This document shows, piece after piece, positions 1 through 7,272 of a stretch of 27,473 nt of DNA. The number at the start of each line of letters is the position of its first letter. Within the stretch, counting starts at the first letter, position 1. The notes beneath the pieces were generated by a model. The model worked only from the letters and a program-made list of their open reading frames with translations. It was not told the origin of the DNA and made no database searches. Made by a program: the position numbers and the translations under genes. This DNA comes from Flavobacteriales bacterium (lineage in GTDB: Bacteria; Bacteroidota; Bacteroidia; NORP154): contig DTSC01000273.1 of NCBI GenBank assembly GCA_012965625.1, positions 1 through 27,473 on the forward strand, given 5' to 3'.

Positions 1-1
1 G

Positions 2-157
2 CTTGCAGGTGGAATTATTTGTCCTGCAAGCCCTTCTTTTTATAGTAAGCCTGACGATTTTGAAGAGTTGGCCGCAACAGTAATTGACCGCGCTCTTGAC
101 CTTGCCGGATTTAATATTGATTGCTTTCGATGGGACGAATCAAAACAAAAAAATTAG
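2..157 (+). CDS. ubiX: UbiX-type flavin prenyltransferase, 3' end only
   Basis: The window opens inside a reading frame that ends at the TAG at 155-157. About 51 codons are visible, starting LAGGIICPASPSFYSKP and ending WDESKQKN. UbiX enzymes end with a segment of this type: a glycine-rich strand, then P-A-x-P-x-F-Y-x-K-P, then a helix ending in RxLDLxG (here DRALDLAG). UbiX makes prenylated FMN from FMN and dimethylallyl phosphate for UbiD-family decarboxylases, acting in the cytosol. In an organism of this type it would serve decarboxylation in quinone or aromatic metabolism (inference). The N-terminal two thirds, including the flavin site, lies outside the window. The short tail after LDLAG is slightly longer than in many UbiX proteins. 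Confidence 0.8.
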   Translation, partial: LAGGIICPASPSFYSKPDDFEELAATVIDRALDLAGFNIDCFRWDESKQKN

Positions 158-348
158 ACCTTCTATAGATTTCGTATCTGAAAATATTTATGCAAACAGG
201 GATGGCCCTGCTAATATTAACAAGCCTGAAAAATGCATAGATAATAAAACCCTCTATTCATCACACTTAAACGTCAGCAGATAAATTTGGTTTCCATATT
301 GAGATTTTTTTACAAACTCCTTCTCGTTAATAAATAGTCGACCAAATC

Positions 349-380
349 TTTGTTTTTATCGACGAATTATTTTATATTTA
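349..380 (+). promoter_or_regulatory. Possible Bacteroidota-type promoter of the small gene at 403
   Basis: TTTG at 349-352 and TATATTTA at 373-380 are separated by 20 nt. The second box matches TAnnTTTG in 7 of 8 positions. The arrangement resembles the TTTG/TAnnTTTG promoters known in Bacteroidota. It would start transcription close to 385, leaving a short leader before the ATG at 403. A perfect TAAATTTG lies further upstream at 282-289 but has no TTG at the right distance. Confidence 0.35.
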
Positions 381-402
381 CTTTTATTAAAACTTATCAC
401 CT

Positions 403-606
403 ATGTTAGATTTCTGTAAAGATGTATTGTTAAAGGTCAGTTTTAACCGGACTCTTTTTAGAAAAGAATTAACAAAATCAGTCAAATGGCTTAACAAAAG
501 AGAACGCGTAATGCTTCGGGCATGGTGTCTCTCTACATTTGGTCATCTTCACGGTGATGTTATTATTGAAGCATTTAAGCAGATTCCTGTGGAGCAGTTT
601 TCTTAA
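403..606 (+). CDS. Small conserved-looking protein of unknown function (67 aa)
   Basis: A 67-residue, probably cytosolic and helical protein. It has no signal peptide or membrane segment. It is rich in Lys and Arg, with aromatic and hydrophobic residues at helical spacing (MLDFCKDVLLKVSF, then RKELTKSVKWL, then MLRAWCLSTFGH). I cannot assign a family. I regard it as real because it has its own start region with a plausible promoter at 349-380, sits in a place no other gene explains, and has a composition typical of a folded protein rather than of a shadow frame. From memory, similar short proteins occur in other Bacteroidota, but I could not check this. Its last 32 bases overlap the 3' end of queG on the other strand, so the two transcripts must run into each other. 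Confidence 0.6.
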   Translation: MLDFCKDVLLKVSFNRTLFRKELTKSVKWLNKRERVMLRAWCLSTFGHLHGDVIIEAFKQIPVEQFS

Positions 607-1525
607 GAAACTCGATATTCCTTTTCATTCCTTTATGTTTTGCTCTCTTCAGTGGAGAATTTCTAAAAACATTCTTAAATACATCTTCAGTAATTTCCTC
701 CCAATCCTTTAAATTCATGTTTAGAATTGCGTTATTTATTTCAAATTCAGATTCCTTATGGGCAGTTGAAAACCGATTCCAAGGACAAACATCCTGACAG
801 ATATCACAACCAAACGCCCAATTTTCCATTTTTCCTGCAAAGTCAATAGGAATACTTTCTTTAAGTTCAATTGTAAGATACGAGATACATTTACTGCCAT
901 TTACTATATATGGCTCTTCTATCGCACCAGTAGGGCAAGCATCAATGCACATAGTACAGGTGCCGCAGTGATTTGCTACTGGAAAATCATATTCAAGCTC
1001 TAAATCTGAGATAAATTCTGCAAGGAAGAAAAATGAGCCTGCATCTTTATTAATTAAATTGCCATTTTTTCCAACCCAGCCCAAGCCGCTTTTCTGAGCC
1101 CAAGCTTTATCGAGAACTGGTGCAGAATCCACAAAGACCCTACCATTAACTTCCCCTACATTATCTTGGATAAAAGAGGTTAAGCCTTTTAATTTGGTCT
1201 TAATAACAGAATGATAGTCATTCCCATATGCATATTTCGAAATTTTAGGGGCTTGTTGATCTACCTGGGACGCATTTGTAAAATAATTTAGCATTAAGGA
1301 AATCACAGATTTAGCACCCGGAACAAGCTTTGCAGGATCGAGTCTTTTATCAAAATGGTGCTCCATGTATGCCATATTTCCATGCATACCCTTCTTGAGC
1401 CATGTTTCCAGTCTTGGCGCATCATCTTCCAAAAATTGAGCTTTTGATATACCAATGTGAGAAAACCCAAGGCTTAGAGCTTTCTTTTTAATTTGCTGTG
1501 TAAGTGTTGCGCTCAAGGGGTACAA
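575..1525 (-). CDS. queG: Epoxyqueuosine reductase QueG
   Basis: QueG carries out the last step of queuosine synthesis: cobalamin-dependent reduction of epoxyqueuosine in the anticodon of tRNAs with GUN anticodons. The 316 residues show the family pattern. There is an N-terminal domain with KLVPGAKSVISL. Next comes VDSAPVLDKA, whose Asp133 is at the place of the proposed general acid, then GLGWVGKN. A ferredoxin-like module follows with Cys187, 190, 193 and 197 (CGTCTMCIDACP) and Cys213, 240, 243 and 247 (CDICQDVCPW), enough for two [4Fe-4S] clusters. The length is normal for Bacteroidota. No ATG is available: a TGA lies directly upstream in frame and the first usable start is TTG at 1525. 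The gene follows ruvB with a gap of 22 nt, probably in one transcript. Its 3' end overlaps the small plus-strand gene by 32 nt. Confidence 0.93.
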   Translation of the reverse strand: MYPLSATLTQQIKKKALSLGFSHIGISKAQFLEDDAPRLETWLKKGMHGNMAYMEHHFDKRLDPAKLVPGAKSVISLMLNYFTNASQVDQQAPKISKYAYGNDYHSVIKTKLKGLTSFIQDNVGEVNGRVFVDSAPVLDKAWAQKSGLGWVGKNGNLINKDAGSFFFLAEFISDLELEYDFPVANHCGTCTMCIDACPTGAIEEPYIVNGSKCISYLTIELKESIPIDFAGKMENWAFGCDICQDVCPWNRFSTAHKESEFEINNAILNMNLKDWEEITEDVFKNVFRNSPLKRAKHKGMKRNIEFLKKTAPQESA

Positions 1526-1547
1526 TCATTAGTCTCAATTTTGCCGA

Positions 1548-2603
1548 CTAGCTAAATAGGGCACCCTGCCCTGATCCTGCTCCCGGTTTTTTCCCCAAAT
1601 GCGTATATGCCAATTCAGTGGCTTGCCTGCCCCTTGGGGTTCTTTGCAGGTATCCCTCCTGGACCAAAAATGGTTCATAAACCTCCTCAATAGTGCCAGC
1701 TTCTTCTCCTACAGCAATCGCAATAGTTGAAAGTCCAACAGGACCACCCTTAAATTTATCAATAATTGCCACTAATATTCTATTATCCATTTCATCAAGT
1801 CCATGTACATCAACATTTAAAGCATCCAAAGCTATTTGTACAATTTTAATCTCTATATTACCATCAGATTTTATCTGTGCAAAGTCTCTTACCCTACGTA
1901 AAAGGGCATTTGCTATTCTAGGTGTCCCTCTACTCCTCTTGGAAATTTCAAATGCTGCTTCATTGGTGATGGGCACTTTTAAAATCTCGGCTGACCTAAT
2001 AATAATCGTGGCAATCATATCAACATCATAATAAGAAAGCCTTGAATTGATCCCAAAACGTGCTCTAAGTGGGGAAGTTAACAAGCCAGACCTGGTTGTT
2101 GCACCAATTAATGTAAATGGATTTAATTTAATCTGAACGGTCCTGGCACTAGGGCCAGTATCAATCATTATATCCACCTTATAGTCCTCCATGGCAGAAT
2201 ACAAATATTCCTCAACAATTGCACTGAGCCGATGAATCTCATCAATAAATAAAACATCTCCAATTTCCAGATTGGTAAGCAAACCTGCCAAATCTCCCGG
2301 CTTGTCCAGTACCGGCCCTGATGTAACTCTAAGGTTAACACCGAGGTCATTTGCAATAATGTGCGCAAGAGTAGTTTTGCCCAGGCCTGGAGGGCCATGC
2401 AGCAAAACATGATCCAGGGCCTCATCTCTTTGTTTTGCAGCTTCAACAAAGATCTTAAGGTTCTCAACCACCTTTGATTGGCCTACAAATTCTTTGAAGT
2501 TTACTGGCCGGACCGTACGTTCAAACTCCTTTTCTTCAGAGTCTAACTGATCACCTAAGGCCAATTCTCTAAGGGATTCTTCAGGCTGTTGCTCTTCACT
2601 CAT
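1548..2603 (-). CDS. ruvB: Holliday junction branch migration helicase RuvB
   Basis: RuvB is the hexameric AAA+ motor that, with RuvA, drives branch migration of Holliday junctions in recombinational repair. In the 351 residues I see Walker A GPPGLGKTT (70-78), Walker B LFIDEIHRL (Asp121, Glu122), sensor 1 GATTR (167-171), the arginine finger in SPLRARFG (Arg180) and the C-terminal winged-helix end with LQRTPRGRQAT. The N-terminus carries an acidic extension of about 25 residues before the conserved VRPVNFKEFVGQ. The ATG at 2603 is the only reasonable start. It lies 71 nt from the exported-protein gene upstream and 22 nt from queG downstream. ruvA and ruvC are not in the window, which is usual for this phylum. 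The assignment is secure. Confidence 0.97.
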   Translation of the reverse strand: MSEEQQPEESLRELALGDQLDSEEKEFERTVRPVNFKEFVGQSKVVENLKIFVEAAKQRDEALDHVLLHGPPGLGKTTLAHIIANDLGVNLRVTSGPVLDKPGDLAGLLTNLEIGDVLFIDEIHRLSAIVEEYLYSAMEDYKVDIMIDTGPSARTVQIKLNPFTLIGATTRSGLLTSPLRARFGINSRLSYYDVDMIATIIIRSAEILKVPITNEAAFEISKRSRGTPRIANALLRRVRDFAQIKSDGNIEIKIVQIALDALNVDVHGLDEMDNRILVAIIDKFKGGPVGLSTIAIAVGEEAGTIEEVYEPFLVQEGYLQRTPRGRQATELAYTHLGKKPGAGSGQGALFS

Positions 2604-2674
2604 TTTCTATCGATTACCAGTATAAAATTAGCATTAATTTCAACACTATCGCATTTAGGATATTTCTTTAATTT

Positions 2675-3358
2675 TTAGTCTTTCCCAGAAAAGCTTCGCA
2701 TCATGTCTCCCAGGAATATTTTGAATTTAAAAATATAAATAGGTGAATTAAACTTCTTTTCAATCGCCTTATTGTTTAGGAGCATTAGCCTGTAACCAGC
2801 ACCAGCACCAAAACCAAACCATTTCGTGATCTTATATTGCATGGAAATTGCAGGTTCAAACAAAATAACACTCTTTGCATTGTGCTCTTGAAGCTGGCCA
2901 TTTTCATCCCTATATTCATATCGTGAGCCACCAAGACCAATTTGAAATGGCACAGAAAACTCCCATCGCCTGGTATCAAAAAAGATATAATCAATAAAAT
3001 AACTTATATAATTAAACTGAAGCTCCGCTATCGTAAATGTATCCACTCCATTTTCTCCATATAGCACTTTGTCTAAACTTGGGTCATGCCGTTCCACCAA
3101 TCTGTTAAACCCTCCGCCAATTCTAATCAGATTATTAAACTCTACCCCAATCTTCCAGCCAAATATTTTCGCCTTACTATCATCAATGAATGAATTTCTC
3201 GAATCAAAACGGAAAATAATTTTTGGTTTCTTTTTTATTGCTGCATGAATGGAGTCAAAAAGTTGTGCCTTGGCTATTGGGGATAAAGCAAGGATCAAAG
3301 CTAAGGCTATGATAGTGTTTCTGCTGATAATTTCTTTAAATGCCGACGATTCAAACAT
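2675..3358 (-). CDS. Exported protein of unknown function, probably outer-membrane beta-barrel (227 aa)
   Basis: I do not recognise a named family. The N-terminus is a signal peptide: a charged start, the hydrophobic stretch TIIALALILALSPI and a probable cleavage after AKA (residue 31), leaving Gln at position 1. The mature part of about 196 residues has alternating polar and hydrophobic strands, many aromatics and glycine-rich turns (IGLGGSRYEY, GFGAGAGYRLML). This is how small outer-membrane barrels of Bacteroidota look. It has no Cys and no heme motif. The gene starts 46 nt after the end of actF and ends 71 nt before ruvB, all on the same strand, so it is probably cotranscribed with the respiratory operon. 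It sits where many Bacteroidota appear to carry cytochrome oxidase genes (from memory), but its sequence gives no direct link to respiration. Confidence 0.75.
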   Translation of the reverse strand: MFESSAFKEIISRNTIIALALILALSPIAKAQLFDSIHAAIKKKPKIIFRFDSRNSFIDDSKAKIFGWKIGVEFNNLIRIGGGFNRLVERHDPSLDKVLYGENGVDTFTIAELQFNYISYFIDYIFFDTRRWEFSVPFQIGLGGSRYEYRDENGQLQEHNAKSVILFEPAISMQYKITKWFGFGAGAGYRLMLLNNKAIEKKFNSPIYIFKFKIFLGDMMRSFSGKD

Positions 3359-3404
3359 TCTGAAAAATAAGGGTAATTGACAGAAAAACTATTCAGCGAA
3401 TCTT

Positions 3405-4580
3405 CTAGTGGTGAAGATGCGCGCTTTCTTCCAAATATGGATGGCTCTGAACGGTTAGAGATGCCTTGGCAAGAGATCTCTTTACAATGAACAAGAACAA
3501 GCCAAGGAAGCCCATCCACATGCCTATCTCAATAAGTCCAATATAAGCATGGTCGAAATTAGTGCCGGGCATAATCAATTGAAACAGATTCATGTAATGT
3601 CCAATAATTACAAGGACGGAAACTAATAGGGCATACTTCCAGTTTCTTTTCATATCTCGTGATGCCAAAAGGAAGAATGGCGCGATAAAGTTAAAGGCTA
3701 GCATGCCGAAGAAAATAAACTTGTAATGCTCTATTCTGTATTGGTAGTATGCAACCTCTTCTGGAATATTCGCATACCATATAAGCAAGAACTGTGATAA
3801 CCACATATAACTCCATATCAATGAAATAGCGAACATCCACTTTGCTAGGTCCCCAATATGATTCTCATTGACGTTTTCCATCATCCCTTTGCTCTTCAAA
3901 TAAAGAACCATAAGAATAATAGCAGCCATACATAAAACTCCTTCTCCCACTAGAATGTACCATCCATAAATTGTGCTATACCAGTGAGCGTCAATGGACA
4001 TCAGCCAATCCCATGAGGTTACAAATATTGTTACCGCATAGAATACGACAAACCCTACAGATACAGTAATGCTCTTTCTGTGAAATATTTCCCCTCTATT
4101 TAAATCCTGTTGCAGCGAGTACTTTCGCATCAGATGTGTACACCAGGACCATACTCCTATGCAAACCACAGCCCTGCCTAAGAAAAAAGGCGTGTTTAAA
4201 TATGCGGATTTACCTGCTATAATTGCATCATAATGAGGGTCATTGGTGTCTGTTATATTATAGATGTCCATCCAGTGATAGACATTGTGCCCTCCAAGGA
4301 ACAAAATCATCAGAAGAATAGGCCCACCAACAAAAATATACTGGCTAAACGCTTCTGGTATTCTCTTAACAAGTACGCCATATCCACCCTGAGAGAGGTA
4401 TTGCATTGACAAAAATACCATGGAGAATAAAGCAATGGCCATGAAGAAGAAATTATCCAGCAACAAATTTGCCCAGGCCCTGTGAGAGTTATCTGCAAAG
4501 GCCGCAACTAGAGCCACCAAACCAATGCCCATAAGGACGAAGGTGACCATTTTCTCTTTTTGTGAAAATGTATAATTCAT
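3405..4580 (-). CDS. actF: Alternative complex III membrane subunit ActF (NrfD-like)
   Basis: ActF is the second NrfD/PsrC-type integral membrane subunit of the quinol:cytochrome c oxidoreductase. The 391 residues form about ten hydrophobic helices, among them VTFVLMGIGLVALVAAFA at the start, SITVSVGFVVFYAVTIFV in the middle and IGMWMGFLGLFLFIVKRSL near the end. Conserved polar and aromatic features lie between helices (GGHNVYHWMD, TSWDWLMSIDAHWYST). The WDWLMSIDAHW stretch is characteristic of ActF. It closes the six-gene operon and starts 4 nt after the stop of actE. ActC and ActF are similar folds, and ActC is generally taken as the quinol-binding subunit. The role of ActF in proton movement is proposed for the family and not shown here. 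Confidence 0.93.
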   Translation of the reverse strand: MNYTFSQKEKMVTFVLMGIGLVALVAAFADNSHRAWANLLLDNFFFMAIALFSMVFLSMQYLSQGGYGVLVKRIPEAFSQYIFVGGPILLMILFLGGHNVYHWMDIYNITDTNDPHYDAIIAGKSAYLNTPFFLGRAVVCIGVWSWCTHLMRKYSLQQDLNRGEIFHRKSITVSVGFVVFYAVTIFVTSWDWLMSIDAHWYSTIYGWYILVGEGVLCMAAIILMVLYLKSKGMMENVNENHIGDLAKWMFAISLIWSYMWLSQFLLIWYANIPEEVAYYQYRIEHYKFIFFGMLAFNFIAPFFLLASRDMKRNWKYALLVSVLVIIGHYMNLFQLIMPGTNFDHAYIGLIEIGMWMGFLGLFLFIVKRSLAKASLTVQSHPYLEESAHLHH

Positions 4581-4584
4581 TGTT

Positions 4585-5265
4585 TTATTTTCCTAAACTA
4601 TCCGGTTCGCTTACAGGCTCCGTTTCAACATCTGACATATCCGCAGATGTTGTTGCTGATTTCTGCAAGTCCTTAATATAATGTATGATCATCCATCGCT
4701 CATCAGCATTCAACTGAGAAGCATGAGAGCCCATTAAATTTCTTCCATAGGTAATTGAATGAAACATTTTACCTTCAGGAAGGTCTAACAAGGCCCCACC
4801 ACCTGATGAAACACCAGTTAAATATGATGGTGGCGGAGGAAATTTCTCGTTTTTAATAATTATCCCATCTCCATTTCCTTTATCGCCATGACAATGAACA
4901 CAAAACTTAATATAAAGATCTTTCCCTTTTTCAATTACTTCAGGAGATGCGGCAATTGGATTTTTTAAACTATCGCCTGCCAATTTATAGCCTTCATTCG
5001 TATTTTCATAAAGATACGGTATATGCCCTCGTGGAATCGTTCCTGGGACCGGATGTCTTGCTGTCATATTATCCGAAAACAAATCAGTTTCACCATATGT
5101 TTCTAAGGATGGAGACACATACATGTCCACATCAGCGGTAAACTGAACCGTCGGTTCAAAGTGTTGAAGGTCTGATGAATACTCCCTTGAAGGGTCCGCA
5201 CATGACACTAGCAATACCACTATTGCTATAAAAGCAAGAACAGATATTCCATATATATTTTTCAT
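4585..5265 (-). CDS. actE: Alternative complex III monoheme cytochrome c lipoprotein ActE
   Basis: ActE is the monoheme cytochrome c of the complex. I chose the ATG at 5265 (226 residues) because it is preceded by AAGGTGG at a 5-nt spacing and begins a clean lipoprotein signal. An in-frame ATG at 5295 would overlap actD by 20 nt. The signal MKNIYGISVLAFIAIVVLLV ends in a lipobox LVSC, so Cys22 is probably lipidated and anchors the protein on the outer face. The conserved segment HPVPGTIPRG precedes the heme site CVHCHG. Further on, GRNLMGSHASQL carries the likely axial Met ligand. The last 20 or so residues form an acidic Ser/Thr-rich tail. It lies between actD (gap 10 nt) and actF (gap 4 nt). 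Confidence 0.93.
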   Translation of the reverse strand: MKNIYGISVLAFIAIVVLLVSCADPSREYSSDLQHFEPTVQFTADVDMYVSPSLETYGETDLFSDNMTARHPVPGTIPRGHIPYLYENTNEGYKLAGDSLKNPIAASPEVIEKGKDLYIKFCVHCHGDKGNGDGIIIKNEKFPPPPSYLTGVSSGGGALLDLPEGKMFHSITYGRNLMGSHASQLNADERWMIIHYIKDLQKSATTSADMSDVETEPVSEPDSLGK

Positions 5266-5270
5266 GCCTA

Positions 5271-5277
5271 CCACCTT
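5271..5277 (-). promoter_or_regulatory. Ribosome binding site deciding the actE start
   Basis: On the minus strand AAGGTGG ends 5 nt before the ATG at 5265 and overlaps the TAA of actD (5276-5278). Shine-Dalgarno-like sites are uncommon in this window, so this one argues for the 5265 start over the 5295 ATG and suggests translational coupling of actE to actD. Confidence 0.5.
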
Positions 5278-5791
5278 ATTTTTCATTAATTTCAATAGCT
5301 CCAGATTTTTCTAATATCGCTTTTGCTTCTTTTGATCCACTTTCATCCAATTCCAGCAAAACAAGGAACATGTCATCCGTTGTTCTCGGATCCGGATTTT
5401 TGTTGGATACACCAGGCAATATCCAGCTCCTAAGTAAAAAAGTAAGTGCCATGCCATGGGCAGCACAAAACACCCCACATTCAAATAAAATTGGCATAAA
5501 GGACGTTAAATTTTCTACCAGGCTGAAGCTTGGCTTTCCCCCAATGTCCATAGGCCAATCACGCACCATCATATACCACATCATCAAAAGTCCTAATGAA
5601 ACTCCCGTTATTGCATAGATAAATGCACATATGGCCAATCTGGTTTTGGGAATCCCTGCTATATCGTCAAGTCCGTGAACAGGATAAGGACAAAAGATCT
5701 CCTTCACCTCCAAGCCAGCGTCTCTGAGCGCCTTTACTCCTACCTTGAGGTGGCTATCATCATCAAATATGCCATGTATGGTTTTACTCAT
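5276..5791 (-). CDS. actD: Alternative complex III subunit ActD (DUF3341)
   Basis: ActD is a small membrane subunit of alternative complex III with the DUF3341 domain. The start is the ATG at 5791 (171 residues, beginning MSKTIHGIFDD). The 31 in-frame residues upstream come from the acidic-tail coding region of actC read in another frame, are Lys-rich and do not resemble the family. A soluble N-terminal domain (GIFDDDSHLKVGVKALRDAG, then IFCPYPVHGLD) is followed by two membrane helices around residues 50-75 and 95-120. KPSFSLVENLTSFMPILFEC lies at the second helix. These features match DUF3341 proteins closely. The start overlaps the end of actC by 8 nt, and the stop overlaps the ribosome binding site of actE. 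Confidence 0.93.
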   Translation of the reverse strand: MSKTIHGIFDDDSHLKVGVKALRDAGLEVKEIFCPYPVHGLDDIAGIPKTRLAICAFIYAITGVSLGLLMMWYMMVRDWPMDIGGKPSFSLVENLTSFMPILFECGVFCAAHGMALTFLLRSWILPGVSNKNPDPRTTDDMFLVLLELDESGSKEAKAILEKSGAIEINEK

Positions 5792-7268
5792 CTTCTGTTT
5801 TGGTTTCATCTGAATCATTTTCTGATTCGGTTTGATCTTCTTCCAGGTCTTCGTTTTCTGCAGTATTATTGGCCTTTTCAGCAATTCCGTTGTTATTGTA
5901 ATACTGAGAGCCTACCTGCTTTAAGATTGATTTTGTTTCACTTTGCGCAATAACTGGAAAAACCCTTGCAAATAATAAAAACAAAGTAAAGAAAATCCCC
6001 AGAGTCCCAATAAATAATCCAATATCAATAAATGTGGGATGGAACATGGTCCAACTTGAAGGGAGGTAATCTCTATGAATTGAAGTGACAATAATTACAA
6101 AACGCTCGAACCACATGCCAATATTCACAAAAAGGGCTATGATAAAGGAGGCAACAAAGCTATTTCGGATTCTTTTAAACCAGAATAGCTGAGGTGTAAC
6201 AACATTGCAGGTCATCATAATAGTATATGCCCACCAATAAGGGCCAGTAGCCCGATTGATAAATGCATATTGCTCATACTCAACACCTGAGTACCATGAC
6301 ATAAACAGCTCAGTAATATAGGCGGTACCAACGAGCGAACCAGTAAGCATCACAATAAAGTTCATAGACTCTACATGCTTGATCGTAATATAGTTCTCCA
6401 AACTCATCACCTTCCTCATGATCAAGGTTAATGTCAAGACCATTGCAAACCCAGAGAACAATGCCCCTAAAACAAAATAGGGAGGGAAAATAGTCGTATG
6501 CCAGCCCGGTACAATTCCGGCTGCAAAGTCCATGCTTACAATCGAGTGAACTGAGAATACAAGTGGTGTAGCCAATCCTGCTAAGACTAACGAAACCTCT
6601 TCAAATCGACTCCAATCACGCGCTCTACCACTCCAGCCAAAGCTCAACAAGCTATATACCTTATCATACATCTTATTTCCGCGAACTCTTGCCCTGTCTC
6701 TTATCGTCGCAAAATCAGGAATCAAACCAAGATACCAGAATACAATTGAAACGGTCAGATAAGTTGAGATAGCAAAAACATCCCATATTAAGGGTGAGTT
6801 AAAGTTCACCCAAAGAGAGCCAAATTGATTGGGTAAAGGCAAGCTATAATAGGCTAACCAAGGCCTTCCCATGTGTATAAGAGGAAACAAAGCAGCCATT
6901 AACACAGCAAAGATTGTCATTGCTTCTGCTGATCTGTTGATCGCCATTCTCCATCGCTGACGGAACAGCAGCAATACGGCTGAAATCAACGTTCCAGCGT
7001 GCCCAATACCAATCCACCAAACAAAATTGGTGATATCCCAAGCCCATCCAACTGTTTTATTTACTCCCCATGATCCTATTCCAACACCAATGGTATAAAG
7101 AATACAGCCTACACCCCAGGTAGCTGTACAGGCAGCAATGATGAATACAAACCACCACCATTTATTCGCTTTCCCTTCAACAGATCTTGCAACATCCTCA
7201 GTAATATCATGGACAGTTCTGTCACCAAGTATTAAAGGTTCTCTTATATGCGAAATAATATTAGACAT
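5784..7268 (-). CDS. actC: Alternative complex III membrane subunit ActC (NrfD/PsrC family)
   Basis: ActC is the NrfD/PsrC-like subunit thought to bind and oxidise menaquinol. The 494 residues contain ten hydrophobic helices. The first follows a cytosolic N-terminal segment (REPLILGDRTVHDITEDVAR, typical of ActC). Family features include WWIGIGHAGTLISAVLLL, PLIHMGRPWLAYY, SVHSIVSMDFAAGIVPGWH and ELFMSWYSG, with the His and Asp residues expected near a quinol site. After the last helix there is a strongly acidic low-complexity tail of about 40 residues rich in Glu, Asp, Asn, Ser and Thr. I would not count this tail as part of the conserved core. actC follows actB with a gap of 4 nt and overlaps actD by 8 nt. 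Confidence 0.95.
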   Translation of the reverse strand: MSNIISHIREPLILGDRTVHDITEDVARSVEGKANKWWWFVFIIAACTATWGVGCILYTIGVGIGSWGVNKTVGWAWDITNFVWWIGIGHAGTLISAVLLLFRQRWRMAINRSAEAMTIFAVLMAALFPLIHMGRPWLAYYSLPLPNQFGSLWVNFNSPLIWDVFAISTYLTVSIVFWYLGLIPDFATIRDRARVRGNKMYDKVYSLLSFGWSGRARDWSRFEEVSLVLAGLATPLVFSVHSIVSMDFAAGIVPGWHTTIFPPYFVLGALFSGFAMVLTLTLIMRKVMSLENYITIKHVESMNFIVMLTGSLVGTAYITELFMSWYSGVEYEQYAFINRATGPYWWAYTIMMTCNVVTPQLFWFKRIRNSFVASFIIALFVNIGMWFERFVIIVTSIHRDYLPSSWTMFHPTFIDIGLFIGTLGIFFTLFLLFARVFPVIAQSETKSILKQVGSQYYNNNGIAEKANNTAENEDLEEDQTESENDSDETKTEDE

Positions 7269-7272
7269 TTAT

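Noticed and set aside
198..211. Small inverted repeat CAGGG-ATGG-CCCTG after ubiX
   Set aside because: Five base pairs with no T-run; not enough for a terminator and likely chance.
84..284. Open frame of 66 codons overlapping the ubiX end
   Set aside because: Its first part is the ubiX coding region read in another frame, and the rest has no coding-like features.
1693..2031. Plus-strand frame of 112 codons inside ruvB
   Set aside because: ruvB is certain on the other strand; the frame is a hydrophobic shadow without homology.
5266..5295. Longer actE start at 5295
   Set aside because: It would overlap actD by 20 nt and place extra charged residues before the lipoprotein signal; the 5265 ATG has a well-placed AAGGTGG.
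5792..5884. N-terminal extension of actD to 5884
   Set aside because: The added 31 residues are Lys-rich and come from the actC acidic-tail DNA in another frame; the DUF3341 protein begins at MSKTIHGIF.
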